Of a stretch of DNA of 64,000 bases, positions 1-8,126 are shown in pieces. Source of the stretch: Streptomyces wedmorensis. GTDB lineage: Bacteria > Actinomycetota > Actinomycetes > Streptomycetales > Streptomycetaceae. The notes below the pieces were generated by a model. It saw only the letters and a program-made list of their open reading frames with translations, was not told where the DNA came from and made no database searches. The stretch covers positions 1 to 64,000 of the forward strand of contig NZ_JNWK01000002.1 in assembly GCF_000716445.1 (NCBI RefSeq), written 5' to 3'. The first letter of the stretch is position 1, and every line of letters begins with the position of its first letter. Made by a program: the position numbers and the translations under genes.

Positions 1-269
1 AAGTAGCGGTAGGCCACGTCGATGGTGATGCCCTGCTCGCGCTCGGCCCGCAGGCCGTCGGTGAGCAGTGCCAGGTCGGGCGCCTCCTGGCCGCGCTTGC
101 GGGAGGCGTGCTCGACGGCCTCCAGCTGGTCGGCGAGGACCGACTTGGAGTCGTGCAGGAGACGGCCCACCAGGGTGGACTTGCCGTCGTCGACGGACCC
201 GGCGGTGGCGAAGCGCAGCAGCGAGGCGGCGGGGGCCTCCTGAGCGGCGGTCACGGCGGTGGTGGTCAC
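1..269 (-). CDS. cysN: Sulfate adenylyltransferase subunit 1 (CysN), N-terminal part only
   Basis: GTPase subunit of ATP sulfurylase, which with CysD makes adenosine 5'-phosphosulfate from ATP and sulfate. Only about the first 89 codons are inside the window; the gene runs off the left edge. The visible part has the P-loop GSVDDGKS near residues 24-31 and the switch-I region ([14 protein letters not shown]), both diagnostic for the CysN/EF-Tu-like family. The chosen GTG start at 269 lies 2 bases after the cysD stop, so the two are translated as a pair. Everything downstream of the G1/G2 motifs is unseen. Confidence 0.93.
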   Translation of the reverse strand, partial: MTTTAVTAAQEAPAASLLRFATAGSVDDGKSTLVGRLLHDSKSVLADQLEAVEHASRKRGQEAPDLALLTDGLRAEREQGITIDVAYRY

Positions 270-271
270 GG

Positions 272-1210
272 CTAGAAGTACCCCTCGCGCTTGCGGTCTT
301 CCATGGCGGCCTCGGAGAGCTTGTCGTCGGCCCGGGTGGCGCCGCGCTCGGTGAGGCGGCTGGCGGCGATCTCGGCGATGATGTCCGCGTTGGTGGCGGC
401 GCCGGAGTCGACGGCGCCCGTGCAGGACATGTCGCCGACCGTGCGGTAGCGGATCAGCCGCTTCTCGACCCGCTCGGTCTCCTTGGGGCCGCCCCACTCG
501 CCCGCGGTCAGCCACATCCCGTCACGGGCGAAGACCTCGCGCTCGTGCGCGTAGTAGATCGCCGGAAGTTCGATGCCCTCGCGTTCGACGTACTGCCAGA
601 CGTCCAGCTCGGTCCAGTTGGACAGCGGGAAGACGCGGACGTGCTCGCCGGGCGCGTGGCGGCCGTTGTAGAGCGCCCAGAGCTCGGGGCGCTGGCGGCG
701 GGGGTCCCAGGCGCCGAACTCGTCGCGCAGCGAGAACACCCGCTCCTTGGCGCGGGCCTTCTCCTCGTCGCGGCGGCCGCCGCCGAAGACCGCGTCGAAG
801 CGGTGGGACTCGATGGCGTCGAGCAGCGGCACCGTCTGCAGCGGGTTGCGCGTCCCGTCCGGGCGCTCGCGCAGCCGGCCCGCGTCGATGAACTCCTGGA
901 CGGAGGCGACGTGCAGGCGCAGCCCGTGCTCGGCCACCACCCGGTCGCGGTAGGCGAGGACCTCGGGGAAGTTGTGACCCGTGTCGACGTGCAGCAGCGC
1001 GAACGGCACCGGCGCGGGCGCGAACGCCTTCAGCGCCAGGTGCAGCATGACGATCGAGTCCTTGCCGCCGGAGAAGAGGATCACCGGCCGCTCGAACTCG
1101 CCCGCCACCTCACGGAAGATGTGCACCGACTCCGCCTCCAGGGCGTCCAGGTGCGACAGCGCGAACGGGTTCTCCGACGCCTCGGTCGGACGCCGGGTCG
1201 CGGTCGTCAT
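272..1210 (-). CDS. cysD: Sulfate adenylyltransferase subunit 2 (CysD)
   Basis: Catalytic subunit of the heterodimeric ATP sulfurylase; makes APS in assimilatory sulfate activation in the cytoplasm. The 312-residue product has the PP-loop SGGKDS (about residues 47-52), typical of the PAPS reductase/ATP sulfurylase fold, and the conserved segments [16 protein letters not shown] and [12 protein letters not shown]. The C-terminus ends in the usual KREGYF. Length matches the family. Its ATG overlaps the 3' end of cysC by 4 bases and cysN follows 2 bases downstream, so cysC-cysD-cysN is one operon on the minus strand. Confidence 0.96.
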   Translation of the reverse strand: MTTATRRPTEASENPFALSHLDALEAESVHIFREVAGEFERPVILFSGGKDSIVMLHLALKAFAPAPVPFALLHVDTGHNFPEVLAYRDRVVAEHGLRLHVASVQEFIDAGRLRERPDGTRNPLQTVPLLDAIESHRFDAVFGGGRRDEEKARAKERVFSLRDEFGAWDPRRQRPELWALYNGRHAPGEHVRVFPLSNWTELDVWQYVEREGIELPAIYYAHEREVFARDGMWLTAGEWGGPKETERVEKRLIRYRTVGDMSCTGAVDSGAATNADIIAEIAASRLTERGATRADDKLSEAAMEDRKREGYF

Positions 1211-1794
1211 GCCAGGCCCCTCTCGGTCAGGAAGGTGTACAGCTCGGCGGCGGACGCGGCCACCGACCGGCCCTGCGTCCGGATGCGCAGCTCCGGGTGC
1301 TCCGGTGCCTCGTACGGGTCGTCCACGCCGGTGAGACCGGATATCTCGCCGGCGGCCTGCCGGGCGTACAGGCCCTTCACGTCCCGCGCCGAGCAGAGCT
1401 CGACGGGGGTGGCCACGTGCACCTCAAGGAGCTCCGTGCCGCGGGCGGCGTGCCGCGCTCGGACGGCGGCGCGGGAGTCGGCGTACGGCGCGATGACCGG
1501 CACCAGCACCTTCACGCCGTGCGAGGCGAGCAGCTCGGCCACGAAGCCGATCCGGGTGACGTTGGTGTGCCGGTCCTCCCGGGTGAACCCGAGCCCCCTG
1601 GACAGGTACGAGCGGATCTCGTCACCGTCGAGCACCTCGACCTCGTGGCCCTCGGCGCGCAGCCGTCCGGCGAGGGCGAGGGCGAGGGTGGTCTTGCCCG
1701 AGCTGGGCAGCCCGGTCAGCCACACGGTGGCGCCGCGGGCACGGGCCGCGGCCGCGGTGTCCTCGGTGGCCTCCTGGGCGTGAGCTGTGGTCAC
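1207..1794 (-). CDS. cysC: Adenylyl-sulfate kinase (APS kinase, CysC)
   Basis: Phosphorylates APS to PAPS with ATP. The 195-residue protein has Walker A GLPSSGKTT (residues 28-36), the DGDEIR motif, GFTREDR and the lid segment KGLYARQAAGEISGLTGVDDPYEAP, all standard for APS kinases. It opens the cysCDN operon in this window. In many Streptomyces a cysH reductase lies just upstream; here the upstream gene is an unrelated hydrolase, and a 151-base gap probably carries the promoter. Confidence 0.95.
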   Translation of the reverse strand: MTTAHAQEATEDTAAAARARGATVWLTGLPSSGKTTLALALAGRLRAEGHEVEVLDGDEIRSYLSRGLGFTREDRHTNVTRIGFVAELLASHGVKVLVPVIAPYADSRAAVRARHAARGTELLEVHVATPVELCSARDVKGLYARQAAGEISGLTGVDDPYEAPEHPELRIRTQGRSVAASAAELYTFLTERGLA

Positions 1795-1880
1795 GGCGAT
1801 GTTCTCCCCGAAAGTGAGGTGGCGGCGGGGGCTCCCGGGCGCGCCTCGCCCGCGGACGTGTGGCCCGGGCGCGAGGGGCG

Positions 1881-1953
1881 GCGGGAACCCCCGGAAGGTC
1901 GCGGTAGTCCTCGGGCGGCGGAACCCCGGAAGGTGGCGGTGGCCCTCAGGCGG
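1881..1953. repeat. Imperfect 37-bp tandem duplication upstream of cysC
   Basis: Two near copies of a unit containing GAACCCC, GGAAGGT and GCGGT start at about 1881 and 1918, 37 bases apart. They lie between the cysC start and the end of the hydrolase gene and run slightly into the hydrolase 3' end. No function is evident; slippage duplication is the simple explanation. Confidence 0.5.
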
Positions 1954-2722
1954 TGGCGAACTCGGCCAGGGTCCGGCCGAGCACGTCCATGTCGATCCGG
2001 TGCCAGGAGCCGGGCAGTTCGAGCCCCCGGCCGTTGGGCAGGGCCGCCGCCGTCGCCCGCGCCGCCGCCTTCAGCCAGGCGCTGGTGCTGTCGCTGTTGA
2101 GGACGAGGGTCTCCGTCTCGTAGGTCGCGAGCCGGTCGACCGGGACGGTGTAGTCGCCGCAGATCAGGGTGTCGTACGCGAGGGTGTGGGCGTTCGCCTC
2201 GTTCATCGCCCAGATCGGGCCCTTGCGCCACTCGGCGATGGTGTCGGGCGTGAAGCCCAGGAAGCCGCCGAGGAAGTGCTCGACCGCCTCGTCGCGCCGG
2301 TCCTCGGTGAGCAGGACCCGGAGCGTCTTCGCGAAGTTCCACACGGGCTTCGGGAAGTCCTCGGTCCGGAAGAAGGGCTCGTGCAGGGCGAGTTTCGTGA
2401 TCGGGGCACCGGCGAGCGCCGCCTCGATCGCGAGGTTCGCGCCGGAGGACCCGGCGAACACCACCGCCTCGCCGCCGGCCTCCTGGATCACCGCCTCCAG
2501 GTCCTCCACCTCCCGCTCGACCGCGTACTCGGGCGCGTCGCCGCTCTGGCCGCGCCCCCGGCGGTCGTAGACGTACGTCGTGCAGTGCGGCGCCAGTTCG
2601 GGCACGAGGGCGTCGAAGATCGTGTGATCGCGGAACGACCCGTTGAGAAGCACGATGGGCGGGCCTTCGCCCGCCTTCTCGTAGGCGATCGTCGTGCCGT
2701 CCCGGGAAACGACCTTGCGCAT
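1946..2722 (-). CDS. Alpha/beta-fold hydrolase
   Basis: A 258-residue cytosolic alpha/beta hydrolase of unknown substrate. The start matches short single-domain esterase/lactonase-like members (VVSRDGTTIAYEKAGEG, then VLLNGS as the oxyanion-hole strand). The nucleophile elbow is FAGSSGAN near residue 93, so the serine sits in a G-S-S-G setting with alanine where the second conserved glycine of GxSxG often is. An acidic residue lies late (DYTVPVDRLA) and the catalytic histidine is probably in GSWHRIDMD close to the C-terminus. It stands alone between cysC and the response-regulator gene. Confidence 0.85.
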   Translation of the reverse strand: MRKVVSRDGTTIAYEKAGEGPPIVLLNGSFRDHTIFDALVPELAPHCTTYVYDRRGRGQSGDAPEYAVEREVEDLEAVIQEAGGEAVVFAGSSGANLAIEAALAGAPITKLALHEPFFRTEDFPKPVWNFAKTLRVLLTEDRRDEAVEHFLGGFLGFTPDTIAEWRKGPIWAMNEANAHTLAYDTLICGDYTVPVDRLATYETETLVLNSDSTSAWLKAAARATAAALPNGRGLELPGSWHRIDMDVLGRTLAEFATA

Positions 2723-2796
2723 CTCGCACTCCTCATGCCGACCGGAGGTGCTCTCACCTCGCCGTATGTCGGCATCTTCGAGCGCGTCGCTGGATC

Positions 2797-2813
2797 ACCG
2801 GTCGAGGACCGGT
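2797..2813 (-). terminator. Short hairpin after the response regulator gene
   Basis: Perfect inverted repeat ACCGGTC / GACCGGT with a 3-base loop, 23 bases beyond the response-regulator stop on its strand. There is no T-run. It may end the kinase/regulator transcript, but the stem is only 7 bp. Confidence 0.4.
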
Positions 2814-2835
2814 CGCGGGTGGCGGCCCGCCTCCG

Positions 2836-3456
2836 TCAGGACAGCCAGCCGGCCTCGGTGGCGATGCGTACGGCGTCGAGCCGGTTGCGCGCGTTCAGCT
2901 TCATCACGGTCGTCGTCAGGTAGTTGCGTACCGTCCCGATCGACAGATGCAGTTTGGCGGCGATCTCGCTGGGCTCGTCGCCCTGGGCGGCCATCCCGAG
3001 GACCTCGGTCTCGCGCTCGGACAGGGGGTTCTCGCCGATGTCCCACGCGCTCATGGCGATCTGCGGGTTGATCACCCTGCGACCCGCGAACACCTCCCGG
3101 ACCGCCTGCGCGAGCCCTTCGGCCGGGGAGTCCTTGAGCAGGAACCCCGAGACGCGTGCGGCCATCGCCCGCCGCAGCAGACCCGGGCGTCCGAGTCCGG
3201 TCATGATGAGCGTCCGGCAGTCCGGAAGCAGGTCGTGCAGCGTCTCCGCAGCCGTGAGACCGTCCATGTTCGGCAGGTCGACGTCCATGACGGCCACGTC
3301 CGGCCGGCACTCCAGCGCGGTGGGGACGATCAGGTCGCCCCGATCCACCACGCCGACGACCTCCAGGTCGGGCTCCAGTTCGAGCAGCGCGACCAGCGCT
3401 CCTCTGACCATGTGCATGTCCTCGGCGAGGAGAATTCTGATCACCCGATTCTCCAC
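2836..3456 (-). CDS. NarL/LuxR-family two-component response regulator
   Basis: DNA-binding response regulator of 206 residues. The receiver domain (about 6-120) has the acidic pocket LLAEDMH, the phosphorylated aspartate in VAVMDVDLPNMDG, and the lysine in LLKDSP. The LuxR-type helix-turn-helix is near 140-200 (LSERETEVLGMAAQGDEPSEIAAKLHLSIGTVRNYL, given here only as a landmark by its first and last motifs). The GTG start at 3456 follows a GGGGG ribosome site. It lies 58 bases after the histidine kinase gene, so they are very likely co-transcribed as a cognate pair. It probably controls the adjacent RiPP locus, which is an inference from position. Confidence 0.93.
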   Translation of the reverse strand: MENRVIRILLAEDMHMVRGALVALLELEPDLEVVGVVDRGDLIVPTALECRPDVAVMDVDLPNMDGLTAAETLHDLLPDCRTLIMTGLGRPGLLRRAMAARVSGFLLKDSPAEGLAQAVREVFAGRRVINPQIAMSAWDIGENPLSERETEVLGMAAQGDEPSEIAAKLHLSIGTVRNYLTTTVMKLNARNRLDAVRIATEAGWLS

Positions 3457-3468
3457 TTGTCCCCCTTT

Positions 3469-3485
3469 TACCTTCCTTGAAGGTA
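3469..3485 (-). promoter_or_regulatory. Perfect 17-bp palindrome between kinase and regulator genes
   Basis: The arms TACCTTC and GAAGGTA flank a 3-base centre (CTT) a few bases upstream of the response regulator's ribosome site. As RNA on the minus strand the hairpin is followed by A-rich, not U-rich, sequence, so it is not an intrinsic terminator. It could be an operator or an RNA element that sets the kinase:regulator ratio. Confidence 0.45.
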
Positions 3486-3514
3486 TGTAATGCGCCTTAA
3501 CCTACCTGCGAACC

Positions 3515-5488
3515 TCAGTTCGCGGCCCCCGAAAGACCGAGCGTGTACGACGGATCGTGTGCGACCGGTTGCCCCCGGTACCCCCGCGCCACGAGCCGCA
3601 CGTCCGCGAGCGCCTGGCGCGAGATGTCGAGAACGGTCGTCAGTTCGTCCTGCGCGGGCCCCGGCGACCGGGGCAGCATCCGGTGGATGAGCGCGCATTT
3701 CATGGTGACCTCGGAGAGGCTCGACCCGAGCACCTCGTGCAGCTCGCGCTCCACGATCAGGCGCTCGCGGGCGACCGCCATCCGCACCAGCGCGCCCCTG
3801 GCCTCGTGGAGTTCGGAGACCAGCCGGTAGAGCGCGGTGAAGGCGTACACGGCCAGGCCCGCCATCAGCGAGGAGTCGGTCTCGTAGACGATCTCGTAGA
3901 GGGAGTCGCCCGCCGCCGCCCCCACCGGGATCACGACGGCGACCGAGGCCGTGTAGAGCACCCACCGGAGCCTCCCGCCCACGGTGAAGAGGAACGATCC
4001 GGCGAGGAACCCGACCATCGAGCCCCACGGCTCGCCGAGCCAGAGCAGCGGGGCGTACGTGGCCGCCGCCAGCACCCCGAGGCCGATGCCCCGCGCGTAC
4101 CCCGGCCATGTGCGCGGGGGGCGCAGCGAGAGCAGCACCTGCACGGTCACGACGACCGCGAGGCAGCCGAGGAACGCGAGGAAGGCGGCCCCGGACGGGG
4201 TGGTGGCCGCCACGTTGATCACCGTGATGAGCGTGTAGCCGACCAGGACGGCCAGGAGCATGGCCCGCGCCATCCTCGGCGCCCAGGGCCGGGCGGCCTT
4301 CCGCTGCTCCTCGGGCTCGGGCTCCGCGCGGCGCTCCTCGGGCCGTGGCACGACCGGTGTCCGGGCGACCACCTCGAACCAGCCGTCCTCGGCCGGGCCG
4401 CCGCTCAGGTCGCCGCCGATGCCGCGCAGCCGGGTCGTCAGGTTGCCGAGCCCGCTGCCGCCCTCCGGGAGGGTGTCGGGACTGGTCTCGCCCACCCCGT
4501 CGTTGCGGATCCGCAGCGAGACCGTCCCGCCCTCGCGGGTCGCGGTGATCGCGCAGTGCTGCGCCTTGCTGTGGCGCAGGGCGTTGGTGACGGCCTCGCG
4601 CAGCACGATGGCCAGGACGGTGTCCACCTCGCGCGGCAGCGGCCCGCAGGTGAGGTCGGCCTCCGCCTCGATCTGCGCGGCGGTCAGCACCGAGAGCGCG
4701 GACTCGGCCTCGTCGGCCAGGGACATGTCGCGGTAGCCGGTGGCGACGACCCGCACGTCGGCGAGCGCCTCGCCGGCGATGCCGAGCACCTCGGCGACCT
4801 CGGACCTGGCCCGGTCGGGTGCCGTCGGGAGCAGCCGGTATCCGAGTTCGCTCTTCAGGGCGATCGCCGACAGGCTGTAGCCGAGCAGGTCGTGCAGGTC
4901 GTGGGCGACCCGCAGCCGCTCCTGGATGACGGCCATGCCGGCCAGCTCGCGCCTGGTGTCGCGCAGTTCGGTGACGAGGTCGGAGAGGGAGCTGACCCCG
5001 TAGATGATGAGGCTGGCGAGCAGTGTGGCGCCGAGTCCGTAGGCGGCCTTGTCGGGGCCGGCGATCGCGACGACCGCGGCCACGATGGCGGCGATGACGG
5101 AGGCGTACAGCGGCCAGCGGAGCCGGCCGGGAACGACGAGGAGGACCGAGCCCGCGAGCAGTCCGGCCATCGCGCCCCACGGCATCCCGAGCCAGACGAG
5201 CGGGAGGAAGGTGACCACGGCCTGCGCGGAGAGGGTCAGCGCCCGGGTCCGGACGGGCCAGTCGCGCGGCCGGCGGGTGGAGTGCGCGTACTGCAGGGCG
5301 AGGACGGCCGCCATGCTGAGGGCGAGTAAAGCGAGCCGCGCGGGGCCGGGGTTCTCGTCGCGGACGGCCAGCACGGTGACGACCGTGTGGCCGGCGAGCG
5401 TCCCCAGGGTCACCTGGAGCGCCATGCGTGATGCCTGCACCCCACACGCGTCGTGCGGGTCGTCCTCGCTTCGGGGTGCGTCGAGCAT
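3515..5488 (-). CDS. Half-duplicated membrane histidine kinase (HisKA_3 type), TTA codon near the start
   Basis: Sensor kinase of 657 residues built from two homologous halves. The first has about four to five membrane segments (22-165), a HisKA_3 dimerisation/phosphoacceptor helix with LHD (His199), and a complete ATPase domain (N-box REAVTNALRHS, NDGVG, GSGLGNLTTRL, to about 375). After an EP-rich linker the second half repeats the membrane block (about 405-555, e.g. LWLGEPWGSM echoing VWLGMPWGAM) and a degenerate phosphoacceptor helix (LHE, His584), then stops where an ATPase domain should begin. The ATG at 5488 is chosen because AGGAGG lies 9 bases upstream; a GTG at 5530 is the alternative. 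Codon 54 is TTA (5327-5329), implying bldA tRNA dependence. Partner of the regulator downstream. Confidence 0.9.
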   Translation of the reverse strand: MLDAPRSEDDPHDACGVQASRMALQVTLGTLAGHTVVTVLAVRDENPGPARLALLALSMAAVLALQYAHSTRRPRDWPVRTRALTLSAQAVVTFLPLVWLGMPWGAMAGLLAGSVLLVVPGRLRWPLYASVIAAIVAAVVAIAGPDKAAYGLGATLLASLIIYGVSSLSDLVTELRDTRRELAGMAVIQERLRVAHDLHDLLGYSLSAIALKSELGYRLLPTAPDRARSEVAEVLGIAGEALADVRVVATGYRDMSLADEAESALSVLTAAQIEAEADLTCGPLPREVDTVLAIVLREAVTNALRHSKAQHCAITATREGGTVSLRIRNDGVGETSPDTLPEGGSGLGNLTTRLRGIGGDLSGGPAEDGWFEVVARTPVVPRPEERRAEPEPEEQRKAARPWAPRMARAMLLAVLVGYTLITVINVAATTPSGAAFLAFLGCLAVVVTVQVLLSLRPPRTWPGYARGIGLGVLAAATYAPLLWLGEPWGSMVGFLAGSFLFTVGGRLRWVLYTASVAVVIPVGAAAGDSLYEIVYETDSSLMAGLAVYAFTALYRLVSELHEARGALVRMAVARERLIVERELHEVLGSSLSEVTMKCALIHRMLPRSPGPAQDELTTVLDISRQALADVRLVARGYRGQPVAHDPSYTLGLSGAAN

Positions 5489-5568
5489 CAGCGCGCGCCT
5501 CCTAGTCCGACCAGCGGTGGACGAGAGCACAGGCGACCGCCCGAGTACCCCCCTGAATACCGCCGGTG

Positions 5569-5597
5569 ATCATACCTGGGAAGTAACGGCTTGTCAT
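5569..5597 (-). promoter_or_regulatory. Predicted vegetative promoter of the histidine kinase gene
   Basis: On the minus strand, ATGACA (5597-5592) and TATGAT (5574-5569) are separated by exactly 17 bases; each matches the housekeeping sigma consensus at 5 of 6 positions. Transcription would begin near 5562 and read into the kinase after a leader of about 70 bases. The surrounding stretch is unusually AT-rich for this genome. Confidence 0.6.
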
Positions 5598-5701
5598 GAG
5601 CACAATTTTCACTTTTCCGACTTCTTCGACGGGGCTCGACCGCCACCAGCGGTGATGCCCCCGGCCTCCTTTCCGGGCCTTTCGACCCCCCGCGGGGTCC
5701 C

Positions 5702-7906
5702 TCAGAGGAACAGCGGGACCGGGTTCAGATCCTCGTACGCCGTAGGGGAGTTCAGCCTTCCGAGCCGCACCGGCACGTCGAACAGGCGGCCGGGCGCGAA
5801 CCTCGCCCAGAAGTGCCGCATGCCCGGGATGACGACCTTCACCACCGGCAGCCCGAGATCGGGCCGCGTCTGGTCGAGCACGAGCACCTCGAGACCGTGC
5901 TCGCGGGCCAGCGAGCAGAGGTGCTCCAGGTCGTCCCGCAGGTCGGCGCGCGGCACGTGGTCGTAGTCCGCGGGCGTCCGCGCCGGAAGCCCGGAGTCCG
6001 GTACTAGGTAGGGCTGTTCGGCGACCGTCGCCCCCCGCAGCCAGTCGAGCAGGTGCGCCGGCAGCCCCTTCGCGCAGCCGCCCGTCACGGCCGGCAGCAG
6101 CTGCCCCAGCTCGGTGACGGCGCGGCTCAGCGCGACGGCCGGATCCAGGTGTGCGCCGAAGCCGAGCATGATCTCCTCGGCCGGCCCGTCGACCCGCCGC
6201 GACACCGCCGCCATCACCGGAATCCCCAGGTCGGCGGTGAGGTCGAGCACCCAGAGCTCACGCCCCAACTCGCTGAATCGTTCCGGCAGAGCGGAGATCC
6301 ACGCGTCGCCGAACGACTCCAGGTCCACCCCCGCGTGCCGCGTCCGGTTGTACCACCACAGCGCCACCGCGTCCCGCTCCACCAACTCCAGGAACCCCTG
6401 CAGGATCGCGTCCTCCACCGTGCCGCCGGCCGCGTTCCCGTTCGAGTCGGCGACGATCGAACCGACCCCCTCGGCGTCGAAGTACAACTGGCTCGTCGGC
6501 AGCAGCCGGTGCCTGCCCTCGGTGAGCGACCACACGGGCGTCCACTCGATCTCGGCGTCCTCGTCGAACCGCTCCGGCACATACTGGAAGGGAATCCCCG
6601 GCGCGTTCCACCGCTCCCGCTCCCGGTACTGCCGCTCGTCGAACAGCATGCACGACGCCGGATGCACCGCGTCCGGCGCCAGCGCCCGGTAACTGCCCAG
6701 CACCGTCGCCTCGTCACGGAACCGCGACGCGCTGTACCGCTCGACCGCCTCGCACAGCCCGCTGACCCGCGCGTCCAGATCGGTGCGCCCCTTGCCCCCG
6801 CTCTGCATCCGCAGCCCCGCACGGAACGACGACAGGTCCGCACCGGCGAACGCCAGGTTCGGCCCCGCCTGGTAGCAGTGCAGGAACGACGGGCTGCGCG
6901 GATCACGGACGACCCGCTCCACGATCCCCGTCACCGGATCCGCCAGGTGACCGAACCGCTCCCACATCTCCTCCGCCGACAGCGCCCGGTGCCCGTTGCC
7001 CGCGGCGACGCCCTTCGGCCGCGAGACCAGCCGCACCGGCCGCCTCGCCTGGTCGGCGACCAGCCCGGGATCGCCGCAGTCCGCGCACTGCGGCCTGCGG
7101 TCCACCGGATGGTGCGAGGCGCTCAGCGTCAGGGTGTCCAGTGACCACACCGCGTTCTGACTCTCGTCGCGCATCCCGGCCAGCCACTTCGCCGCCTGCA
7201 GCGCCGCCGTCTGCAAACCCAGCTCACGCGTGGCCGCCAACGACGCCTCCGGCACCCGCACCGGACCCGCCAGACCCAGCGCGCGCCGCACCTGCGACTC
7301 GCCGCGCCGGTGCGAGCGGAGCCGTACCGCCAGACAGGACCAGCAGGGCCCGTCGCCCGGCCGGAACACCGGGCCGATGCACAGCTGCGCCCCGTAGGGC
7401 TTGGCCGGCAGCCACGGCCGGCCGTCCGCGATCCGGGCGGCGTTGAACACGGCCAGCTCCGGATCGAGGTAGTCGTCACAGACGACCAGCGCGAAGGGCG
7501 CGTCGGGGCCGCACGTCAGTCCCGCCGCACGGCAGGCGCGCTCCGCCGCCTCCGCGTCGGCGCCGCCGATCGCCACGACGGCCACCTCGGCCGCCACCGG
7601 GTCGCCCACACCGGCGAGGTCCCAGTACGCCCCGGCCGCCGCGTCCCGCGGTCGCTCCGCGTGGAAACCGACGAGACCCGCGGAGGTGAGCCGGCCGAGC
7701 ATGCCGTCCAGCTGCTCGGTGGGGATGTCCACGGCCGCCCGCAGTTCGGGAAGGGTCAGCGAGCCGTCGAGCAGCGGGGCCATCTTCTGGATCGCGGCAC
7801 CGGAGAGGGCCGTGGTGCCCCGCGGGGAGACGAGGTAGACCGCCTCGCCCGGGACGATCTCGGCGCGGAAGTGGCGCCGGAAACCTATCCGTTCGTCAGC
7901 CTGCAC
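5702..7906 (-). CDS. Fused E1-like/YcaO azoline-forming cyclodehydratase (TOMM RiPP biosynthesis)
   Basis: ATP-dependent enzyme expected to convert Cys (or Ser/Thr) of a precursor peptide to azoline rings. The 734-residue protein joins two parts. The N-terminal E1-like partner (about 1-290) begins with a winged-helix-like peptide-recognition segment and carries two CxxC pairs (CWSC at 178-181, CADC at 264-267) that would bind structural zinc. The YcaO domain (about 305-734) has DPVTGIVERV, SGGKG, LCEAVERYSA (375-383), the SNGNAAGGTVEDAILQG stretch, ELVERDAVALWWYN, and a proline-containing C-terminus NPVPLFL like the functional C-terminal PxP tails of this family. The GTG start at 7906 lies 11 bases after the precursor-peptide stop, suggesting translational coupling; an open frame continues to 8095 but its translation is arginine-rich and overlaps the precursor gene. 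No dehydrogenase, protease or exporter is adjacent. Confidence 0.9.
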   Translation of the reverse strand: MQADERIGFRRHFRAEIVPGEAVYLVSPRGTTALSGAAIQKMAPLLDGSLTLPELRAAVDIPTEQLDGMLGRLTSAGLVGFHAERPRDAAAGAYWDLAGVGDPVAAEVAVVAIGGADAEAAERACRAAGLTCGPDAPFALVVCDDYLDPELAVFNAARIADGRPWLPAKPYGAQLCIGPVFRPGDGPCWSCLAVRLRSHRRGESQVRRALGLAGPVRVPEASLAATRELGLQTAALQAAKWLAGMRDESQNAVWSLDTLTLSASHHPVDRRPQCADCGDPGLVADQARRPVRLVSRPKGVAAGNGHRALSAEEMWERFGHLADPVTGIVERVVRDPRSPSFLHCYQAGPNLAFAGADLSSFRAGLRMQSGGKGRTDLDARVSGLCEAVERYSASRFRDEATVLGSYRALAPDAVHPASCMLFDERQYRERERWNAPGIPFQYVPERFDEDAEIEWTPVWSLTEGRHRLLPTSQLYFDAEGVGSIVADSNGNAAGGTVEDAILQGFLELVERDAVALWWYNRTRHAGVDLESFGDAWISALPERFSELGRELWVLDLTADLGIPVMAAVSRRVDGPAEEIMLGFGAHLDPAVALSRAVTELGQLLPAVTGGCAKGLPAHLLDWLRGATVAEQPYLVPDSGLPARTPADYDHVPRADLRDDLEHLCSLAREHGLEVLVLDQTRPDLGLPVVKVVIPGMRHFWARFAPGRLFDVPVRLGRLNSPTAYEDLNPVPLFL

Positions 7907-7917
7907 GGTGCGTCGCT

Positions 7918-8034
7918 CTATCGCGCCACGTCGACGGGCAGGGAGTAACACCAGGGAGTGGGGTTCTCCCCGTCGGAGGGGGAGCCGTCCAGGTTCTCGA
8001 TGATCAGGTCGTCGAAGCCGGGAGTGGTCTGCAT
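7918..8034 (-). CDS. RiPP precursor peptide, 38 residues (candidate substrate of the YcaO enzyme)
   Basis: Short gene directly upstream of the cyclodehydratase on the same strand, ATG at 8034 and TAG at 7920-7918. A good ribosome site (GAGAGG, 7 bases before ATG) precedes it. The acidic, amphipathic leader contains FDDLIIENLDG (residues 7-17), the kind of segment bound by RiPP recognition elements; a spacer with SDGEN follows; the probable core is PTPWCYSLPVDVAR with one Cys (29) and one Ser (31) as ring-forming candidates. No Gly-Gly or clear cleavage site is visible. Calling it a precursor rests on position, ribosome site, leader/core style and coupling to the modifying enzyme. I do not recognise the core from any characterised azole peptide. 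Confidence 0.82.
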   Translation of the reverse strand: MQTTPGFDDLIIENLDGSPSDGENPTPWCYSLPVDVAR

Positions 8035-8126
8035 GACGTCGCCTCTCTCTTCCGCCTGCCGCAGCCGGTTCGTCGCTGCGGTGCCCCGAAGTCAACAGCG
8101 ACCCCGGCGAAGGCCGCCATGCGCCG

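Noticed and set aside
5502..5597. 31-codon open frame upstream of the kinase gene, as a second precursor peptide or leader peptide
   Set aside because: Its ATG lies inside the predicted -35 box, so it would be upstream of the transcript start, and it has no convincing ribosome site.
7907..8095. N-terminal extension of the YcaO protein to 8095
   Set aside because: The translation is arginine-rich and unlike E1-like proteins, and it overlaps the better supported precursor gene in another frame.
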